From positions 1 through 64,000 of the forward strand of contig NZ_JAFMPW010000011.1 of NCBI RefSeq assembly GCF_026126425.1: 64,000 nt of DNA, in the 5' to 3' direction. Below are positions 16,334-26,219 of the stretch, piece after piece. The first letter of the stretch is position 1. Each line of letters starts with the position of its first letter. The DNA comes from Muriicola sp. Z0-33 (lineage in GTDB: Bacteria > Bacteroidota > Bacteroidia > Flavobacteriales > Flavobacteriaceae). The notes under the pieces are model-generated. The model was not told the origin of the DNA and searched no databases. It saw only the letters and a list, made by a program, of their open reading frames with translations. The translations under genes and the position numbers were made by a program.

Positions 16334-18778
16334 ATGAAGGTTCTAAAATTTGGTGGTACTTCCGTAGCCAATTCAGAAAATATAAGTAGAGTTCAGAAAA
16401 TAGTAGCCGCAGCGTCCTCAGAACAAACGGCTGTTGTTGTTTCCGCCCTCGGTGGCACTACCGATTTGTTATTACAGGCTGCAGACCTGGCAGCTTCGCA
16501 GCAGGGAGACCATAAGGAAATCCTGAAAGAAATAGAACGTCGGCATATTGTAACTATAAAAGAGCTGCTACCCATACAGGCCCAAAGCGCTGTACTGAGT
16601 AAAATCAAAAGCCAACTCAATAAATTGGAAGCATTACTAGATGGAGCGAATATGGTTGGGGAAGTTACGGCCAAACTTTCCGATAAAATTGTAAGTCACG
16701 GAGAATTATTGTCTGCTCATATAATAAGCGATTATTTTCAGACTTCAGGACTGGATGCCATTTTTGCGGACAGCAGAGAACTGATAAAAACAGATAATGC
16801 CTTTGGGAAGGCCGCTATCAACTTTGAATTAACCAATGCCAATTGTATTGCCTTCTTTCAGGAGGCAAAGCAAAAAATTATTGTCTTACCCGGATTTGTG
16901 TCGTCTTCAGTAAGTGGGGAGCCAACCACCCTGGGAAGAGGAGGATCTGACTATACCGCAGCGGTAATTGCTGCTGCTTTGGACGCCGAAGAACTTCAGA
17001 TCTGGACAGACGTCAGCGGCATGTATACCGCCAATCCTAAATTGGTGAAACAGGCCAAGGCACTATCCGAACTCTCCTATGAGGAAGCCATGGAACTTTC
17101 ACATTTTGGGGCTAAAGTGCTGTACCCCCCTACCATTCAACCCGTTTTTACAAAGGGAATCCCAATTCTTATCAAAAATACCTTTGACCCGCAGGCGAAA
17201 GGAACAAAGATTGCCAGGAATGAGAACACCAATGGTAAGACGGTAAGAGGTATCAGCAATATCCCCAATATAGCACTACTTTCCCTGGAAGGCCCCGGTA
17301 TGATAGGTATCCCGGGCATATCTAAACGCTTTTTTGAAGTGCTTTCTACAGCCGAAATAAGTGTGGTTCTGATTACTCAGGCTTCTTCAGAGCATTCTAT
17401 TTGCGTTGGGGTAGCCGATGAAGACGCCGACAAGGCAGCAGCCAAAATCAATGAAGCCTTTGAGTTTGAAATGAGTACTGGCAAATTGCTTCCTGTTGTT
17501 GTTGAAAAGAAATTAGCCATTATCGCTTTGGTTGGCGATAATATGAAAAGTCATCAGGGACTTAGTGGCAAGATGTTTAGTGCATTGGGCAAGAACAATG
17601 TAAACATCAGGGCCATTGCTCAGGGGGCATCGGAACGAAACATTTCAGCAGTAATAAACGGAACGGATGTAAAAAAGGCCCTGAACACCCTTCATGAGGC
17701 CTTTTTTGAAGACAATGTAAAACAGCTTAACCTTTATGTGAAAGGGGTAGGAAATGTAGGGGCAAAATTTTTAGAGCAGATTAAACAACAAAAGAATTTT
17801 CTGAAAAAGCAGTTGAAATTAAATATCAGGGTAATTGGGATTGCCAACTCACGTACCATGGTATTTAACGAAGACGGAATTTCACTGCAGGATTGGGAGG
17901 CACAGCTGAGTGAAGGCGAAAAAGCAGATAGTACATCTTTCAACAATAGAATTCAGGAATACAATTTCAGAAACAGCATCTTTGTAGACAATACGGCAAG
18001 TAAGGAGGTATCTGATAGTTATGAGCACTATTTATCTGATAGTATTTCCGTGGTGACCTGCAACAAAATTGCCTGCTCTTCTGAGTATGACAACTACAAC
18101 AAATTAAAAGAGTTGTCCAGGGAGTACAATGCGCCCTTCTTATTTGAAACCAATGTTGGCGCCGGATTACCTATTATAGATACCCTAAAGCATTTAATAG
18201 CTTCCGGGGATAAGGTAATGAAGATCCAGGCCGTTCTTTCGGGGAGTTTAAATTTCGTGTTCAATAATTTTAATGCTGATGTCAGCTTTCACGATATTGT
18301 TAAACAGGCCCAGGAACAAGGCTATACAGAGCCCGACCCAAAAATTGATCTCAGTGGAATAGACGTAATGCGAAAAATTTTGATATTAGCTCGTGAAAGT
18401 GGTTATAAGCTTAATATTGAAGACATTGAAAACAGGTCCTTTTTACCACAGGAAAGCCTTGATACCAGCAATAATGAAGATTTCTTTAGAACACTTAAGG
18501 AAAACGAAAGTAAGTTCCAGAATATCTACAAAGCAGCTGAATCTTCCGGGAGTAAACTTAAATATGTTGCACAGTTCGAAGATGGCAAGGCCTCTGTAGG
18601 GCTCCAGAATATTCCCGAAGGACACGACTTCTATTCTTTGGAAGGGAGTGATAATATTGTATTATTTTATACGGAACGTTATCCGGACCAACCCATGATT
18701 ATTAAAGGAGCTGGTGCAGGGGCCGAGGTAACTGCTTCCGGAATATTTGCGGATATAATAAGAATTGGTAACTTTTAA
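16334..18778 (+). CDS. thrA: Bifunctional aspartate kinase / homoserine dehydrogenase
   Basis: 814 aa, the usual ThrA fusion. The aspartokinase domain (about 1-290) starts MKVLKFGGTSVANSENI and has GRGGSDYTAAVIAAAL. A double ACT regulatory region (about 305-455) includes ALLSLEGPGMIGIPGI and NNVNIRAIAQGASE. The homoserine dehydrogenase domain (about 465-814) has the Rossmann motif VKGVGNVGAKFLEQI, VTCNKIA and ETNVGAGLPII. It catalyses the first and third steps of the Asp-to-Thr/Met pathway and is probably feedback-inhibited through the ACT domains. thrB starts 4 nt after its stop. Confidence 0.97.
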   Translation: MKVLKFGGTSVANSENISRVQKIVAAASSEQTAVVVSALGGTTDLLLQAADLAASQQGDHKEILKEIERRHIVTIKELLPIQAQSAVLSKIKSQLNKLEALLDGANMVGEVTAKLSDKIVSHGELLSAHIISDYFQTSGLDAIFADSRELIKTDNAFGKAAINFELTNANCIAFFQEAKQKIIVLPGFVSSSVSGEPTTLGRGGSDYTAAVIAAALDAEELQIWTDVSGMYTANPKLVKQAKALSELSYEEAMELSHFGAKVLYPPTIQPVFTKGIPILIKNTFDPQAKGTKIARNENTNGKTVRGISNIPNIALLSLEGPGMIGIPGISKRFFEVLSTAEISVVLITQASSEHSICVGVADEDADKAAAKINEAFEFEMSTGKLLPVVVEKKLAIIALVGDNMKSHQGLSGKMFSALGKNNVNIRAIAQGASERNISAVINGTDVKKALNTLHEAFFEDNVKQLNLYVKGVGNVGAKFLEQIKQQKNFLKKQLKLNIRVIGIANSRTMVFNEDGISLQDWEAQLSEGEKADSTSFNNRIQEYNFRNSIFVDNTASKEVSDSYEHYLSDSISVVTCNKIACSSEYDNYNKLKELSREYNAPFLFETNVGAGLPIIDTLKHLIASGDKVMKIQAVLSGSLNFVFNNFNADVSFHDIVKQAQEQGYTEPDPKIDLSGIDVMRKILILARESGYKLNIEDIENRSFLPQESLDTSNNEDFFRTLKENESKFQNIYKAAESSGSKLKYVAQFEDGKASVGLQNIPEGHDFYSLEGSDNIVLFYTERYPDQPMIIKGAGAGAEVTASGIFADIIRIGNF

Positions 18779-18782
18779 TTCT

Positions 18783-19706
18783 ATGGCAGCTATTAAAATA
18801 TTTTCCCCGGCAACTATAGCTAATATCTCCTGTGGGTTCGATGTCCTTGGTCTTGCCCTTGATGCAGTTGGGGATACCATGACGATAACCAAAGTGGCCG
18901 ACAAAGGAATCCGCATCACCAAAATAACCGGACAGGATTTACCTCTGGACGCATTAAAAAATGTTGCCGGAGTTGCTGGCCTTGCCTTGCTCGATGCCAG
19001 TGAATATGAAGGTGGTTTTGAAATTGAGATTAACAAAAATATCAAGGCAGGAAGCGGCATTGGTAGCAGCGCAGCCAGCGCTGCAGGGGCAGTTTGGGCT
19101 ATAAACGAATTGTTAGATCGGCCTTTTACACCTTTACAGCTGGTAGAATTTGCGATGCAAGGGGAGAAACTCGCCAGTGGTGTAGCCCATGCAGATAATG
19201 TGGCCCCTGCCCTTTTTGGTGGCTTTACACTTGTCAGAAGTTATGAGCCCCTGGATGTCGTTAGCATCCACACCCCCAAAGCACTTTTTGCAACAATTAT
19301 TCATCCACAGATAGAGGTAAAAACCTCGGATTCCAGAAAAATACTCAAGACCAACATCACCCTGAAGGACGGAATAAAACAATGGGGGAATGTGGGAGGC
19401 CTTATTGCCGGATTATATACAGAGGATTACGACTTAATAGGAAGATCCTTGGTAGACCATATCGTTGAACCCATCAGATCCATGCTCATCCCGGGTTTTG
19501 ATCAGGTAAAAAGCAATGCTATGCAATCCGGAGCCCTTGGATGTGGAATTTCTGGTTCAGGGCCATCCATATTTGCATTGTCCAGGGGTAGGAAAACGGC
19601 AGAACAGGTTGGGCAGGCTATGAAAGAAGTATACAAAGGAATAGGGATAGACTATGAGGTACATGTTTCCTCGGTCAATATTGAAGGAATTAAAAGAATA
19701 CCCTAA
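18783..19706 (+). CDS. thrB: Homoserine kinase
   Basis: 307 aa from ATG 18783 (MAAIKIFSPATIANISCGFD); an upstream in-frame ATG at 18765 would overlap the end of thrA and lacks family similarity. GHMP kinase: the N-terminal PATIANISCGFDVLG motif, the ATP loop IKAGSGIGSSAASAAGAVWA near 85-105, and C-terminal ALGCGISGSGPSIFAL. It phosphorylates homoserine to O-phosphohomoserine for ThrC. It sits 4 nt after thrA and 32 nt before thrC. Confidence 0.95.
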   Translation: MAAIKIFSPATIANISCGFDVLGLALDAVGDTMTITKVADKGIRITKITGQDLPLDALKNVAGVAGLALLDASEYEGGFEIEINKNIKAGSGIGSSAASAAGAVWAINELLDRPFTPLQLVEFAMQGEKLASGVAHADNVAPALFGGFTLVRSYEPLDVVSIHTPKALFATIIHPQIEVKTSDSRKILKTNITLKDGIKQWGNVGGLIAGLYTEDYDLIGRSLVDHIVEPIRSMLIPGFDQVKSNAMQSGALGCGISGSGPSIFALSRGRKTAEQVGQAMKEVYKGIGIDYEVHVSSVNIEGIKRIP

Positions 19707-19738
19707 CCACAACAATAACCAATAGATACCCTACAGAA

Positions 19739-21043
19739 TTGAAATATTTTAGTTTAAATAAAAAAGCGCCAAAAGTTTCTTTCCGGGAAGCCGTCATTAG
19801 AGGGATTGCTCCGGACAGAGGCCTGTATTTTCCCGAGGAAATTCCCCAACTCCCGTTGTCTTTTTTTGAAAATATTGAAGAAAAGTCTTCGCATGAGATA
19901 GCCTACGAGGCCATACACCCCTTTGTAAAAGAAGATATCCCGGATCAGGAACTTATGCGTATTATTGAAAAGGTGCTCGACTTTGATTTTCCGCTTGTTC
20001 CAATAGACGAAAACACGGCCACACTAGAACTTTTTCATGGGCCAACCATGGCTTTTAAAGATGTTGGTGCGCGGTTTATGGCCAATTGTCTGGGGTATTT
20101 TTCCGGAGATGAACAACAAGATATAACGGTTCTTGTAGCTACTTCGGGTGATACCGGAGGGGCGGTAGCCAACGGATTCCTGGGAGTAGAAGGGGTAAAA
20201 GTTGTTATTCTTTACCCTAGTGGTAAAGTAAGTGATATTCAGGAGAGGCAGTTGACCACGCTGGGGCAAAATATTACCGCCCTGGAAGTAGACGGTACTT
20301 TTGATGATTGTCAGCGCATGGTAAAGAATGCCTTTCTTGACGACGACTTATTATCCCAAATGAAACTAACTTCAGCCAACTCTATCAATATTGCACGATG
20401 GCTACCTCAAATGTTCTACTTTCTTTTTGCCTATAAACAAATGAAGTCTCAGGGAAAGGAACTTGCGTTTTCTGTACCCAGTGGTAATTTTGGAAATATT
20501 TGCGCAGGAATGATGGCATTTCAATTGGGAATGCCGGTTAAACATTTTGTAGCGGCAACTAATGTCAATGATACGGTACCTCAATTTATGAAAACCCGTT
20601 CTTATGACCCAAAACCATCAACAGCTACAATTTCTAACGCCATGGATGTTGGCGATCCGAGTAACTTTATCCGAATAAGGGAGATCTATAAAGACAATTT
20701 TGATGTTCTGAAAAACCACCTTCATTCTTATTCCTATACTGATGAGGCTACCAGAAAGGCCATGAAACACGTTTATAATAGTACAGGGTATATTATGGAC
20801 CCTCATGGGGCAGTTGGATATTTGGGTTTAAAGAAATATATGGAAACACATGACGGTACTTATGGTATTTTCCTTGAAACCGCTCATCCGATAAAATTTC
20901 TAGATGTGGTAGAAAGTACTTTAGCGGTATCACCGGAAATGCCCCCCCAGATTGCCCAACTTATGCATCGTGATAAGCAATCTATTCCGATTAAAGATTA
21001 TCAGGAACTAAAAGAATTTTTGACTGACAGCAATACGGTTTAA
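19739..21043 (+). CDS. thrC: Threonine synthase
   Basis: 434 aa using a TTG start codon at 19739 (translated start MKYFSLNKKAPKVSFREAV, which fits the family N-terminus; no ATG fits). The PLP-binding lysine is K107 in GPTMAFKDVGARF. VATSGDTGGAVANGFLG and FSVPSGNFGNI bind the cofactor phosphate. It converts O-phosphohomoserine to threonine, the last step of the operon. Its stop codon is only 6 nt from the stop of the converging peptidase gene, with no terminator between. Confidence 0.95.
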   Translation: MKYFSLNKKAPKVSFREAVIRGIAPDRGLYFPEEIPQLPLSFFENIEEKSSHEIAYEAIHPFVKEDIPDQELMRIIEKVLDFDFPLVPIDENTATLELFHGPTMAFKDVGARFMANCLGYFSGDEQQDITVLVATSGDTGGAVANGFLGVEGVKVVILYPSGKVSDIQERQLTTLGQNITALEVDGTFDDCQRMVKNAFLDDDLLSQMKLTSANSINIARWLPQMFYFLFAYKQMKSQGKELAFSVPSGNFGNICAGMMAFQLGMPVKHFVAATNVNDTVPQFMKTRSYDPKPSTATISNAMDVGDPSNFIRIREIYKDNFDVLKNHLHSYSYTDEATRKAMKHVYNSTGYIMDPHGAVGYLGLKKYMETHDGTYGIFLETAHPIKFLDVVESTLAVSPEMPPQIAQLMHRDKQSIPIKDYQELKEFLTDSNTV

Positions 21044-21049
21044 TAACCC

Positions 21050-22663
21050 CTAATCTAGTCCCGGCAACACAAAATCGTCTAGAGGACTGGGTGCTGTCAT
21101 AGTTGCTTCAATAGATTCGGTAGTACGGGGTGCCATTGCAGAAAGGTTAACCGGGCCATCTTCCGTAATCAGGATATCGTCCTCTATGCGAACAGCAATT
21201 CCCCACCATTTTTTGTCACATTTACTTCCTTCCGGGATATAAATACCCGGTTCTACTGTAATCACGGTATTGGCCTTAAATCTTTGGTAAGTCCCTTTAT
21301 CATGAACATCCAGGCCCAAATAATGAGATGTCCCATGTGGAAAGTAGGTTCTGGCCTCCTTTGCATCTGCTGCAATCCCTAAAGACATCAAGCGTTTAGT
21401 AACAACTTCTCTTGCCGCAGTTCCGGGGGCCTGAAATGATGCACCTACCTTACTTGCTTTAATTCCTGCCTCCTGGGCATCGTATACAATATCATAAATG
21501 AGTTTTTGTTCTTTGGTAAACTTCCCGTTTGCCGGGATGGTTCTGGTGACATCGGCTGTGTATCCATGATATTCAGCTCCAAGATCCATAAGTACCAAAT
21601 CATTGCCCACCATTGTTTTATTGTTCTCTATATAATGAAGTATGCAGCCATTGTTGCCACCACCCACAATAGAAGGATATCCTTCGTACTCAGAACCATA
21701 CTTTTTATACACAAATTCATGTATCCCCTGTATTTCTGCTTCAGACATATTGGGATGCATCGCCTTCATTACTTCAATTTGTCCTACCGCAGATATCTCA
21801 ACCGCTTTTCTCAATAATTTTATCTCCTCGGTAGTTTTCGTCTCTCTTAGGGTATTCATAATCTCTGTGATTATTGCCGAGTCCAGATTATTAGATTTCA
21901 ACATCAAATTTACCCTCTCCTTGATCTCAGAGCGCAAGCCATCGTTGTTTGCACTGGCAAAGCCAGTAAGCAAAGGGTCTTTTTGAAGGTCTTTATAATA
22001 TTTGATATACTTCCGTACGGTTTCTACTATTTCCCTGCTGTTCTCCGCGTTTGCCGAAGCAATCATGGAATACAGCTTTTGTTTTGTGGGGTTATAATCT
22101 GAAGGGTAATCTGTTTTTACCTTAAAAGCCTTTATCAGATTAAAGAGGTCGGCCTCCTCTCCGGTATTGCGATAATCGTTCTTAAAATCAAAAAATAAGA
22201 CTTTATCAAACTCTTTGAAATCCATATCAAGTGCGATAAACTGACTCCCTTCATATGCCTTCTTAAAACCCAGTACATTTTTGGCTCCTTCTGCTCCGAG
22301 TCTTTTACCATCCCATTGCTCTCTTCGGGCGTCTCTTTGCTGTACAAAAATAGATTCGTTATATAATTTTCCGTCCTGATCTTTCTGATCTTCTGAAAAA
22401 ATGAGGAGTACCCCATTGGGCTCTTTGTAACCCGTCAGGTAATAAAAGTCCGGGTCCTGATGATAAATATAATTGACATCATTGGCCCGGTTTCTCACTG
22501 GGTTTGAAAAAAACACCGCCACCGTATTGGCAGGCATCATTTCTCGGACAGCTTCTCTCCTCTCCTTATGGAATTCTGCAGATAAGTAATCTGTTGGAAC
22601 GCCTTGTGCTAAACTCACAAAGCCACTGAACATTAGCAAAACAATCATCAAAACCTTCTTCAT
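21050..22663 (-). CDS. Secreted Xaa-Pro aminopeptidase (M24B)
   Basis: 537 aa with a signal peptide (MKKVLMIVLLMFSGFVSLAQG). An aminopeptidase P N-terminal domain (about 30-190) is followed by the pita-bread metallopeptidase domain (about 270-500). The five metal ligands are visible in order: two Asp in DLGAEYHGYTADVTRT, His in FPHGTSHYLGLDVHD, Glu in TVEPGIYIP and Glu in VRIEDDILI. It removes N-terminal residues preceding proline, probably in the periplasm. It converges on thrC with a 6-nt gap. Confidence 0.94.
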   Translation of the reverse strand: MKKVLMIVLLMFSGFVSLAQGVPTDYLSAEFHKERREAVREMMPANTVAVFFSNPVRNRANDVNYIYHQDPDFYYLTGYKEPNGVLLIFSEDQKDQDGKLYNESIFVQQRDARREQWDGKRLGAEGAKNVLGFKKAYEGSQFIALDMDFKEFDKVLFFDFKNDYRNTGEEADLFNLIKAFKVKTDYPSDYNPTKQKLYSMIASANAENSREIVETVRKYIKYYKDLQKDPLLTGFASANNDGLRSEIKERVNLMLKSNNLDSAIITEIMNTLRETKTTEEIKLLRKAVEISAVGQIEVMKAMHPNMSEAEIQGIHEFVYKKYGSEYEGYPSIVGGGNNGCILHYIENNKTMVGNDLVLMDLGAEYHGYTADVTRTIPANGKFTKEQKLIYDIVYDAQEAGIKASKVGASFQAPGTAAREVVTKRLMSLGIAADAKEARTYFPHGTSHYLGLDVHDKGTYQRFKANTVITVEPGIYIPEGSKCDKKWWGIAVRIEDDILITEDGPVNLSAMAPRTTESIEATMTAPSPLDDFVLPGLD

Positions 22664-22714
22664 ATACTAATTTTAGAGCGGCAAAATATGAAAATTAATT
22701 GTAATAACTGTGAA

Positions 22715-22722
22715 TACTTTTG
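22715..22722 (+). promoter_or_regulatory. Candidate -7 element upstream of gcvT
   Basis: TACTTTTG is a perfect TAnnTTTG match; it would give a leader of about 200 nt. A second perfect match, TACATTTG at 22780-22787, overlaps the right arm of the inverted repeat at 22759-22785 and would give a shorter leader. Neither has a good -33 element, so which is used is unknown. Confidence 0.35.
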
Positions 22723-22758
22723 CCGATTACGATATTAAAAACATCCTGAGTACAACGC

Positions 22759-22785
22759 AATGTATCGCAAAATATTCGATACATT
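22759..22785. repeat. 9-bp perfect inverted repeat between pepP-like gene and gcvT
   Basis: AATGTATCG (22759-22767), a 9-nt centre and CGATACATT (22777-22785). No T-run follows, so it is not a terminator. Its position in the divergent 266-bp gap and overlap with a -7 motif suggest an operator. Confidence 0.5.
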
Positions 22786-22929
22786 TGCCTGCAAATTTGG
22801 TGCCATATAGGAGGTTTTACCCTTTAAGACTAAAAAGGCAATAAATATCTATTGCAAAACAGGCCGGAATATTTTCTCGCTTTACTGTATCAAATGGTAT
22901 CAAAATGATAATTATTAATATTGAAAAAG

Positions 22930-24015
22930 ATGAAAAATACAGCCTTATCCTCTACGCATGAAGCCCTCGGGGCCAAAATGGTACCATTTGCCGGCTACAA
23001 CATGCCGGTAAGCTATGAAGGTGTGAATGTGGAACACGAAACCGTGAGAAATGGTGTTGGCGTATTTGATGTTTCCCATATGGGAGAATTTCTGATAGAG
23101 GGCCCAAAAGCCATAGATCTTATTCAGAAGGTAAGCTCAAATGATGCATCTAAATTAACCGTTGGGAAGGCCCAATACAGTTATCTGCCCAACGAAAAAG
23201 GAGGAATTGTTGACGACTTAATTGTCTACAGGGTTAAGGAGGAAGTTTATTTGCTGGTGGTTAATGCCTCAAATATTGATAAAGACTGGGAGCACATTAG
23301 TAAATATAACACCGCTATTGGCGCCGATATGCGGAATATTTCTGAGAATTATTCACTGCTGGCCATTCAGGGACCAAAAGCCGTGGAAGCTATGCAGGCA
23401 CTTACCTCTGTTGATCTTTCCGAAATTAAGTTTTACAATTTTGTGGTAGCCGATTTTGCCGGAATAGAGCATGTTATTATTTCAGCTACTGGTTACACAG
23501 GTTCGGGTGGCTTTGAAATTTATTGCAAGAATGAGGAAGTTAAGCAAGTATGGGACAAGGTACTTGAAGCTGGAGCCGATTATGGAATCAAACCTATCGG
23601 CCTTGCAGCAAGAGACACCTTAAGGCTAGAGATGGGCTATTGCCTGTACGGCAATGATATTACTGACGAGACTTCTCCTTTTGAAGCCGGATTAGGCTGG
23701 ATAACCAAATTCTCAAAAGACTTTGTTAATAGTGAAGCGCTTGCAAGGGAAAAAGAACGTGGCCTGGAGAGAAAACTAGTGGCTTTTGAATTGGATGACC
23801 GCGGTATTCCAAGACAAGGATATGATATTGTTGACGGACAAGGGAAAAAGATTGGAGAGGTTACTTCTGGTACTATGTCGCCATCTCTGGCTAAGGGCAT
23901 TGGCCTTGGGTATGTTCCAAAAATATTATCCGAAGCCGGGAGCAAAATACATATTCAAATTCGCAAAAATGCCATCCCGGCAACGGTAGTAAAACTTCCA
24001 TTTTATAAGGGTTAA
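22930..24015 (+). CDS. gcvT: Glycine cleavage system T protein (aminomethyltransferase)
   Basis: 361 aa from ATG 22930 ([20 protein letters not shown]), matching the family N-terminus; a TTG three codons earlier (22921) is possible. It takes the aminomethyl group from lipoyl-GcvH and makes 5,10-methylene-tetrahydrofolate and ammonia. Motifs: [36 protein letters not shown] and [20 protein letters not shown], the folate-binding core. gcvH and gcvP are not in the window. The epimerase gene follows after 8 nt. Confidence 0.95.
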   Translation: MKNTALSSTHEALGAKMVPFAGYNMPVSYEGVNVEHETVRNGVGVFDVSHMGEFLIEGPKAIDLIQKVSSNDASKLTVGKAQYSYLPNEKGGIVDDLIVYRVKEEVYLLVVNASNIDKDWEHISKYNTAIGADMRNISENYSLLAIQGPKAVEAMQALTSVDLSEIKFYNFVVADFAGIEHVIISATGYTGSGGFEIYCKNEEVKQVWDKVLEAGADYGIKPIGLAARDTLRLEMGYCLYGNDITDETSPFEAGLGWITKFSKDFVNSEALAREKERGLERKLVAFELDDRGIPRQGYDIVDGQGKKIGEVTSGTMSPSLAKGIGLGYVPKILSEAGSKIHIQIRKNAIPATVVKLPFYKG

Positions 24016-24023
24016 CCTGATCA

Positions 24024-24875
24024 ATGGCAAAAGGAAATGGCAAGATGGAAGCAGGCGGGAAGAAGATACTTATTTTAGGGGGTAGCGGATTCATAGGTAA
24101 TGCGTTGTATAAAGAATTATGCAATTACTTTGACACCTATGGCACCTATTTTTCAGCCCGAGAATCTTTTGAGCATAATCAACAATTCTTAAGGTACGAT
24201 ATGCAAGAGGACGACATTATTCGTATCCTCGAAAAAGTTCGCCCTCAAGTAATAATCTCTGCGCTTAGAGGAAATTTCGCTGCCCAAATTCAGGCACATG
24301 AGCATCTGATGGAGTACCTCCAGAAAGAAGATTGCATGCTTTATTTTCTTTCTTCCGCAAACGTCTTTGATGCCTATAGTAAATTTCCGTCTTATGAGTA
24401 TGATAAAACCTTATCTGAAAGTGTTTATGGTCGTCTTAAAATAAAGATCGAAAATATGATGTTAAGGCTGCCTAAAAAGAAAATGGCGATTCTCCGGGTA
24501 CCTATGGTTTTTGGCAATACTTCTCCCAGAGTTAAGGAGATGAAAAACTTTATCTGGAATAACGAACCAATAGAGGTTTTTCCTAACCTTATTATCAATG
24601 TAACCAATGACGATAAGCTAACGCAACAGATCCATTACCTGATAAATCGAAACAAAGGAGGTATATATCACCTGGGGAGTTACGACCTGGTGCACCATGA
24701 AGATTTTATAAAAGAGATCATGGAAAGGATAGGGAATTTTAACCCCATATTTAAACGGGTCTTTACCACCAATGAAGAGCGCTTTTTAGCAGTGCTTCCC
24801 AGAGATAATAAACTCCCAAAAAACCTGCAAACCTCATATCAGGAGATCATAGATCACCATGTAATTGCAAAATAA
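24024..24875 (+). CDS. NAD-dependent epimerase/dehydratase-like (RmlD-type SDR) protein
   Basis: 283 aa, extended short-chain dehydrogenase fold. The nucleotide-binding motif is ILILGGSGFIGNALYKEL near 16-33. An SDR-type serine region (YFLSSANVFDAYSKF, about 111-125) precedes YEYDKTLSE. The Tyr-x-x-x-Lys pair is imperfect (YEYDK), so catalysis is uncertain. It resembles dTDP-4-dehydrorhamnose reductase relatives that act on nucleotide sugars. It starts 8 nt after gcvT, probably one transcript; the functional link is not obvious. Confidence 0.75.
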   Translation: MAKGNGKMEAGGKKILILGGSGFIGNALYKELCNYFDTYGTYFSARESFEHNQQFLRYDMQEDDIIRILEKVRPQVIISALRGNFAAQIQAHEHLMEYLQKEDCMLYFLSSANVFDAYSKFPSYEYDKTLSESVYGRLKIKIENMMLRLPKKKMAILRVPMVFGNTSPRVKEMKNFIWNNEPIEVFPNLIINVTNDDKLTQQIHYLINRNKGGIYHLGSYDLVHHEDFIKEIMERIGNFNPIFKRVFTTNEERFLAVLPRDNKLPKNLQTSYQEIIDHHVIAK

Positions 24876-24944
24876 GCACCGCTATACTGCTGGTGTCAAA
24901 ATCTATATGTAATTTACTCTACAAATCAACTAACAGCATATCCA

Positions 24945-25232
24945 ATGGAAAAATTATCAGAAGAGGAAATCCAGGAAGGTCTTAAAGCTCTTGAAGGATG
25001 GGAATATGTAGATAACGGTATTGAATGCTCGTTCGAATTTAAAAATTTTAAAGAGGCATTTACCGTTATGACCAGAATTGCTTTTGAAGCAGAAGCCCAG
25101 AATCATCACCCAGACTGGAGTAATGTGTACAACCGCTTGTATGTTCGTCTTAGCACTCATGATGCTGAAGGAGTAACGGCATATGATTTTAAACTTGCAC
25201 AGAGTATTGAAAGCATCCTGGCCGGAGGCTAA
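24945..25232 (+). CDS. 4a-hydroxytetrahydrobiopterin dehydratase (pterin-4a-carbinolamine dehydratase)
   Basis: 95 aa, usual length. Active-site histidines H54 and H55 in AQNHHPDWSNVYN and H72 in LSTHDAEGVT are all present. It dehydrates the carbinolamine formed by pterin-dependent hydroxylases; some members act as cofactors for transcription factors. No phenylalanine hydroxylase gene is nearby. It lies 69 nt after the epimerase gene and before the yebC promoter. Confidence 0.93.
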   Translation: MEKLSEEEIQEGLKALEGWEYVDNGIECSFEFKNFKEAFTVMTRIAFEAEAQNHHPDWSNVYNRLYVRLSTHDAEGVTAYDFKLAQSIESILAGG

Positions 25233-25250
25233 CGCCCGTTGTAAATTACG

Positions 25251-25281
25251 TTGGAGGCACCATCAAAATTTGTTAAATTTG
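25251..25281 (+). promoter_or_regulatory. Promoter of yebC
   Basis: TTG (25251-25253), a 20-nt spacer and TAAATTTG (25274-25281). A transcription start near 25288 leaves a leader of about 20 nt before ATG 25309. Confidence 0.75.
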
Positions 25282-25308
25282 CTTTCCGTGAACAGGAAAT
25301 ACTAGAAA

Positions 25309-26019
25309 ATGGGAAGAGCATTCGAATTTAGAAAGGGTCGCAAATTAAAACGATGGGCAGCCATGTCTAAAGCCTTTACCAGAATTGGTAAGGACATTGT
25401 AATGGCCGTAAAAGAAGGCGGACCAGACCCATCCTCTAATTCCAGATTACGAGCGGTCATTCAAAATGCCAAATCTGTTAATATGCCCAAAGATAATATC
25501 GAGAGGGCTATTAAACGAGCCTCTGATAAGTCTCAGGGCGATTTTAAAGAAGTGCTTTTCGAGGGTTACGCACCTCACGGAATTGCTGTCCTTATAGAAA
25601 CTGCCACAGATAACAATACCAGGACTGTGGCCAATATTAGAAGTTACTTTAATAAATGCGACGGCAGTTTAGGAACTTCTGGTTCAGTAGAGTTTATGTT
25701 CGACCACAGTTGTAATTTCCGAATCAATTCTGATGGTATAGACCCTGAGGAATTGGAACTGGACATGATAGATTACGGTGCCGAAGAAGTCTTCGTTGAT
25801 GATGATGGAATCTTGATCTATGCTCCATTTGAGAGTTTTGGTGCCATTCAGAAGGAACTCGAAAACCGCCAGATTGAAATCCTTGAATCCGGATTTGAGC
25901 GCATTCCACAAGTTACCAAGGAATTATCCCAGGAACAAGTAGAAGACGTTGAGAAATTGCTCGAAAAGATAGAGGAGGATGACGATGTACAGAATGTATA
26001 TCATACCATGAAAGAATAA
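25309..26019 (+). CDS. YebC/PmpR/TACO1 family protein
   Basis: 236 aa, full length. It starts MGRAFEFRKGRKLKRWAAMS, with the family signature region DPSSNSRLRAVIQNAKSVNMPKDNIERAIKRA at about 40-71 and EVLFEGYAPHGIAVLIE following. YebC proteins bind DNA in several bacteria and, like TACO1, also help translation through difficult (polyproline) sites. Three-domain layout is intact. It has its own consensus promoter, so it can be transcribed apart from gcvT. No clear terminator is visible in the 200 bp downstream. Confidence 0.95.
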   Translation: MGRAFEFRKGRKLKRWAAMSKAFTRIGKDIVMAVKEGGPDPSSNSRLRAVIQNAKSVNMPKDNIERAIKRASDKSQGDFKEVLFEGYAPHGIAVLIETATDNNTRTVANIRSYFNKCDGSLGTSGSVEFMFDHSCNFRINSDGIDPEELELDMIDYGAEEVFVDDDGILIYAPFESFGAIQKELENRQIEILESGFERIPQVTKELSQEQVEDVEKLLEKIEEDDDVQNVYHTMKE

Positions 26020-26219
26020 ATTCCCGGAGCGCACTTCAAAAGGTGACCACTACTTCCCGCCACAATTTCCATTGACCAACCGAACCATTTGTGTGGCTCT
26101 TTCCAAATTTGTAAGCATAATACCACAGACCATGACACTCGTCATTGCTTGGCTGCTAATAGCTCAATATTTTTATTGAATGATATAGTGTTATTCAAAT
26201 AAATTATAAGCGATAAATT

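Noticed and set aside
18765-18782. Upstream ATG as start of thrB
   Set aside because: It lies within the end of thrA; MAAIKIFSPAT at 18783 matches the homoserine kinase N-terminus.
22720-22929. Glycine riboswitch before gcvT
   Set aside because: The leader lacks the conserved tandem aptamer core; only a simple inverted repeat was seen.
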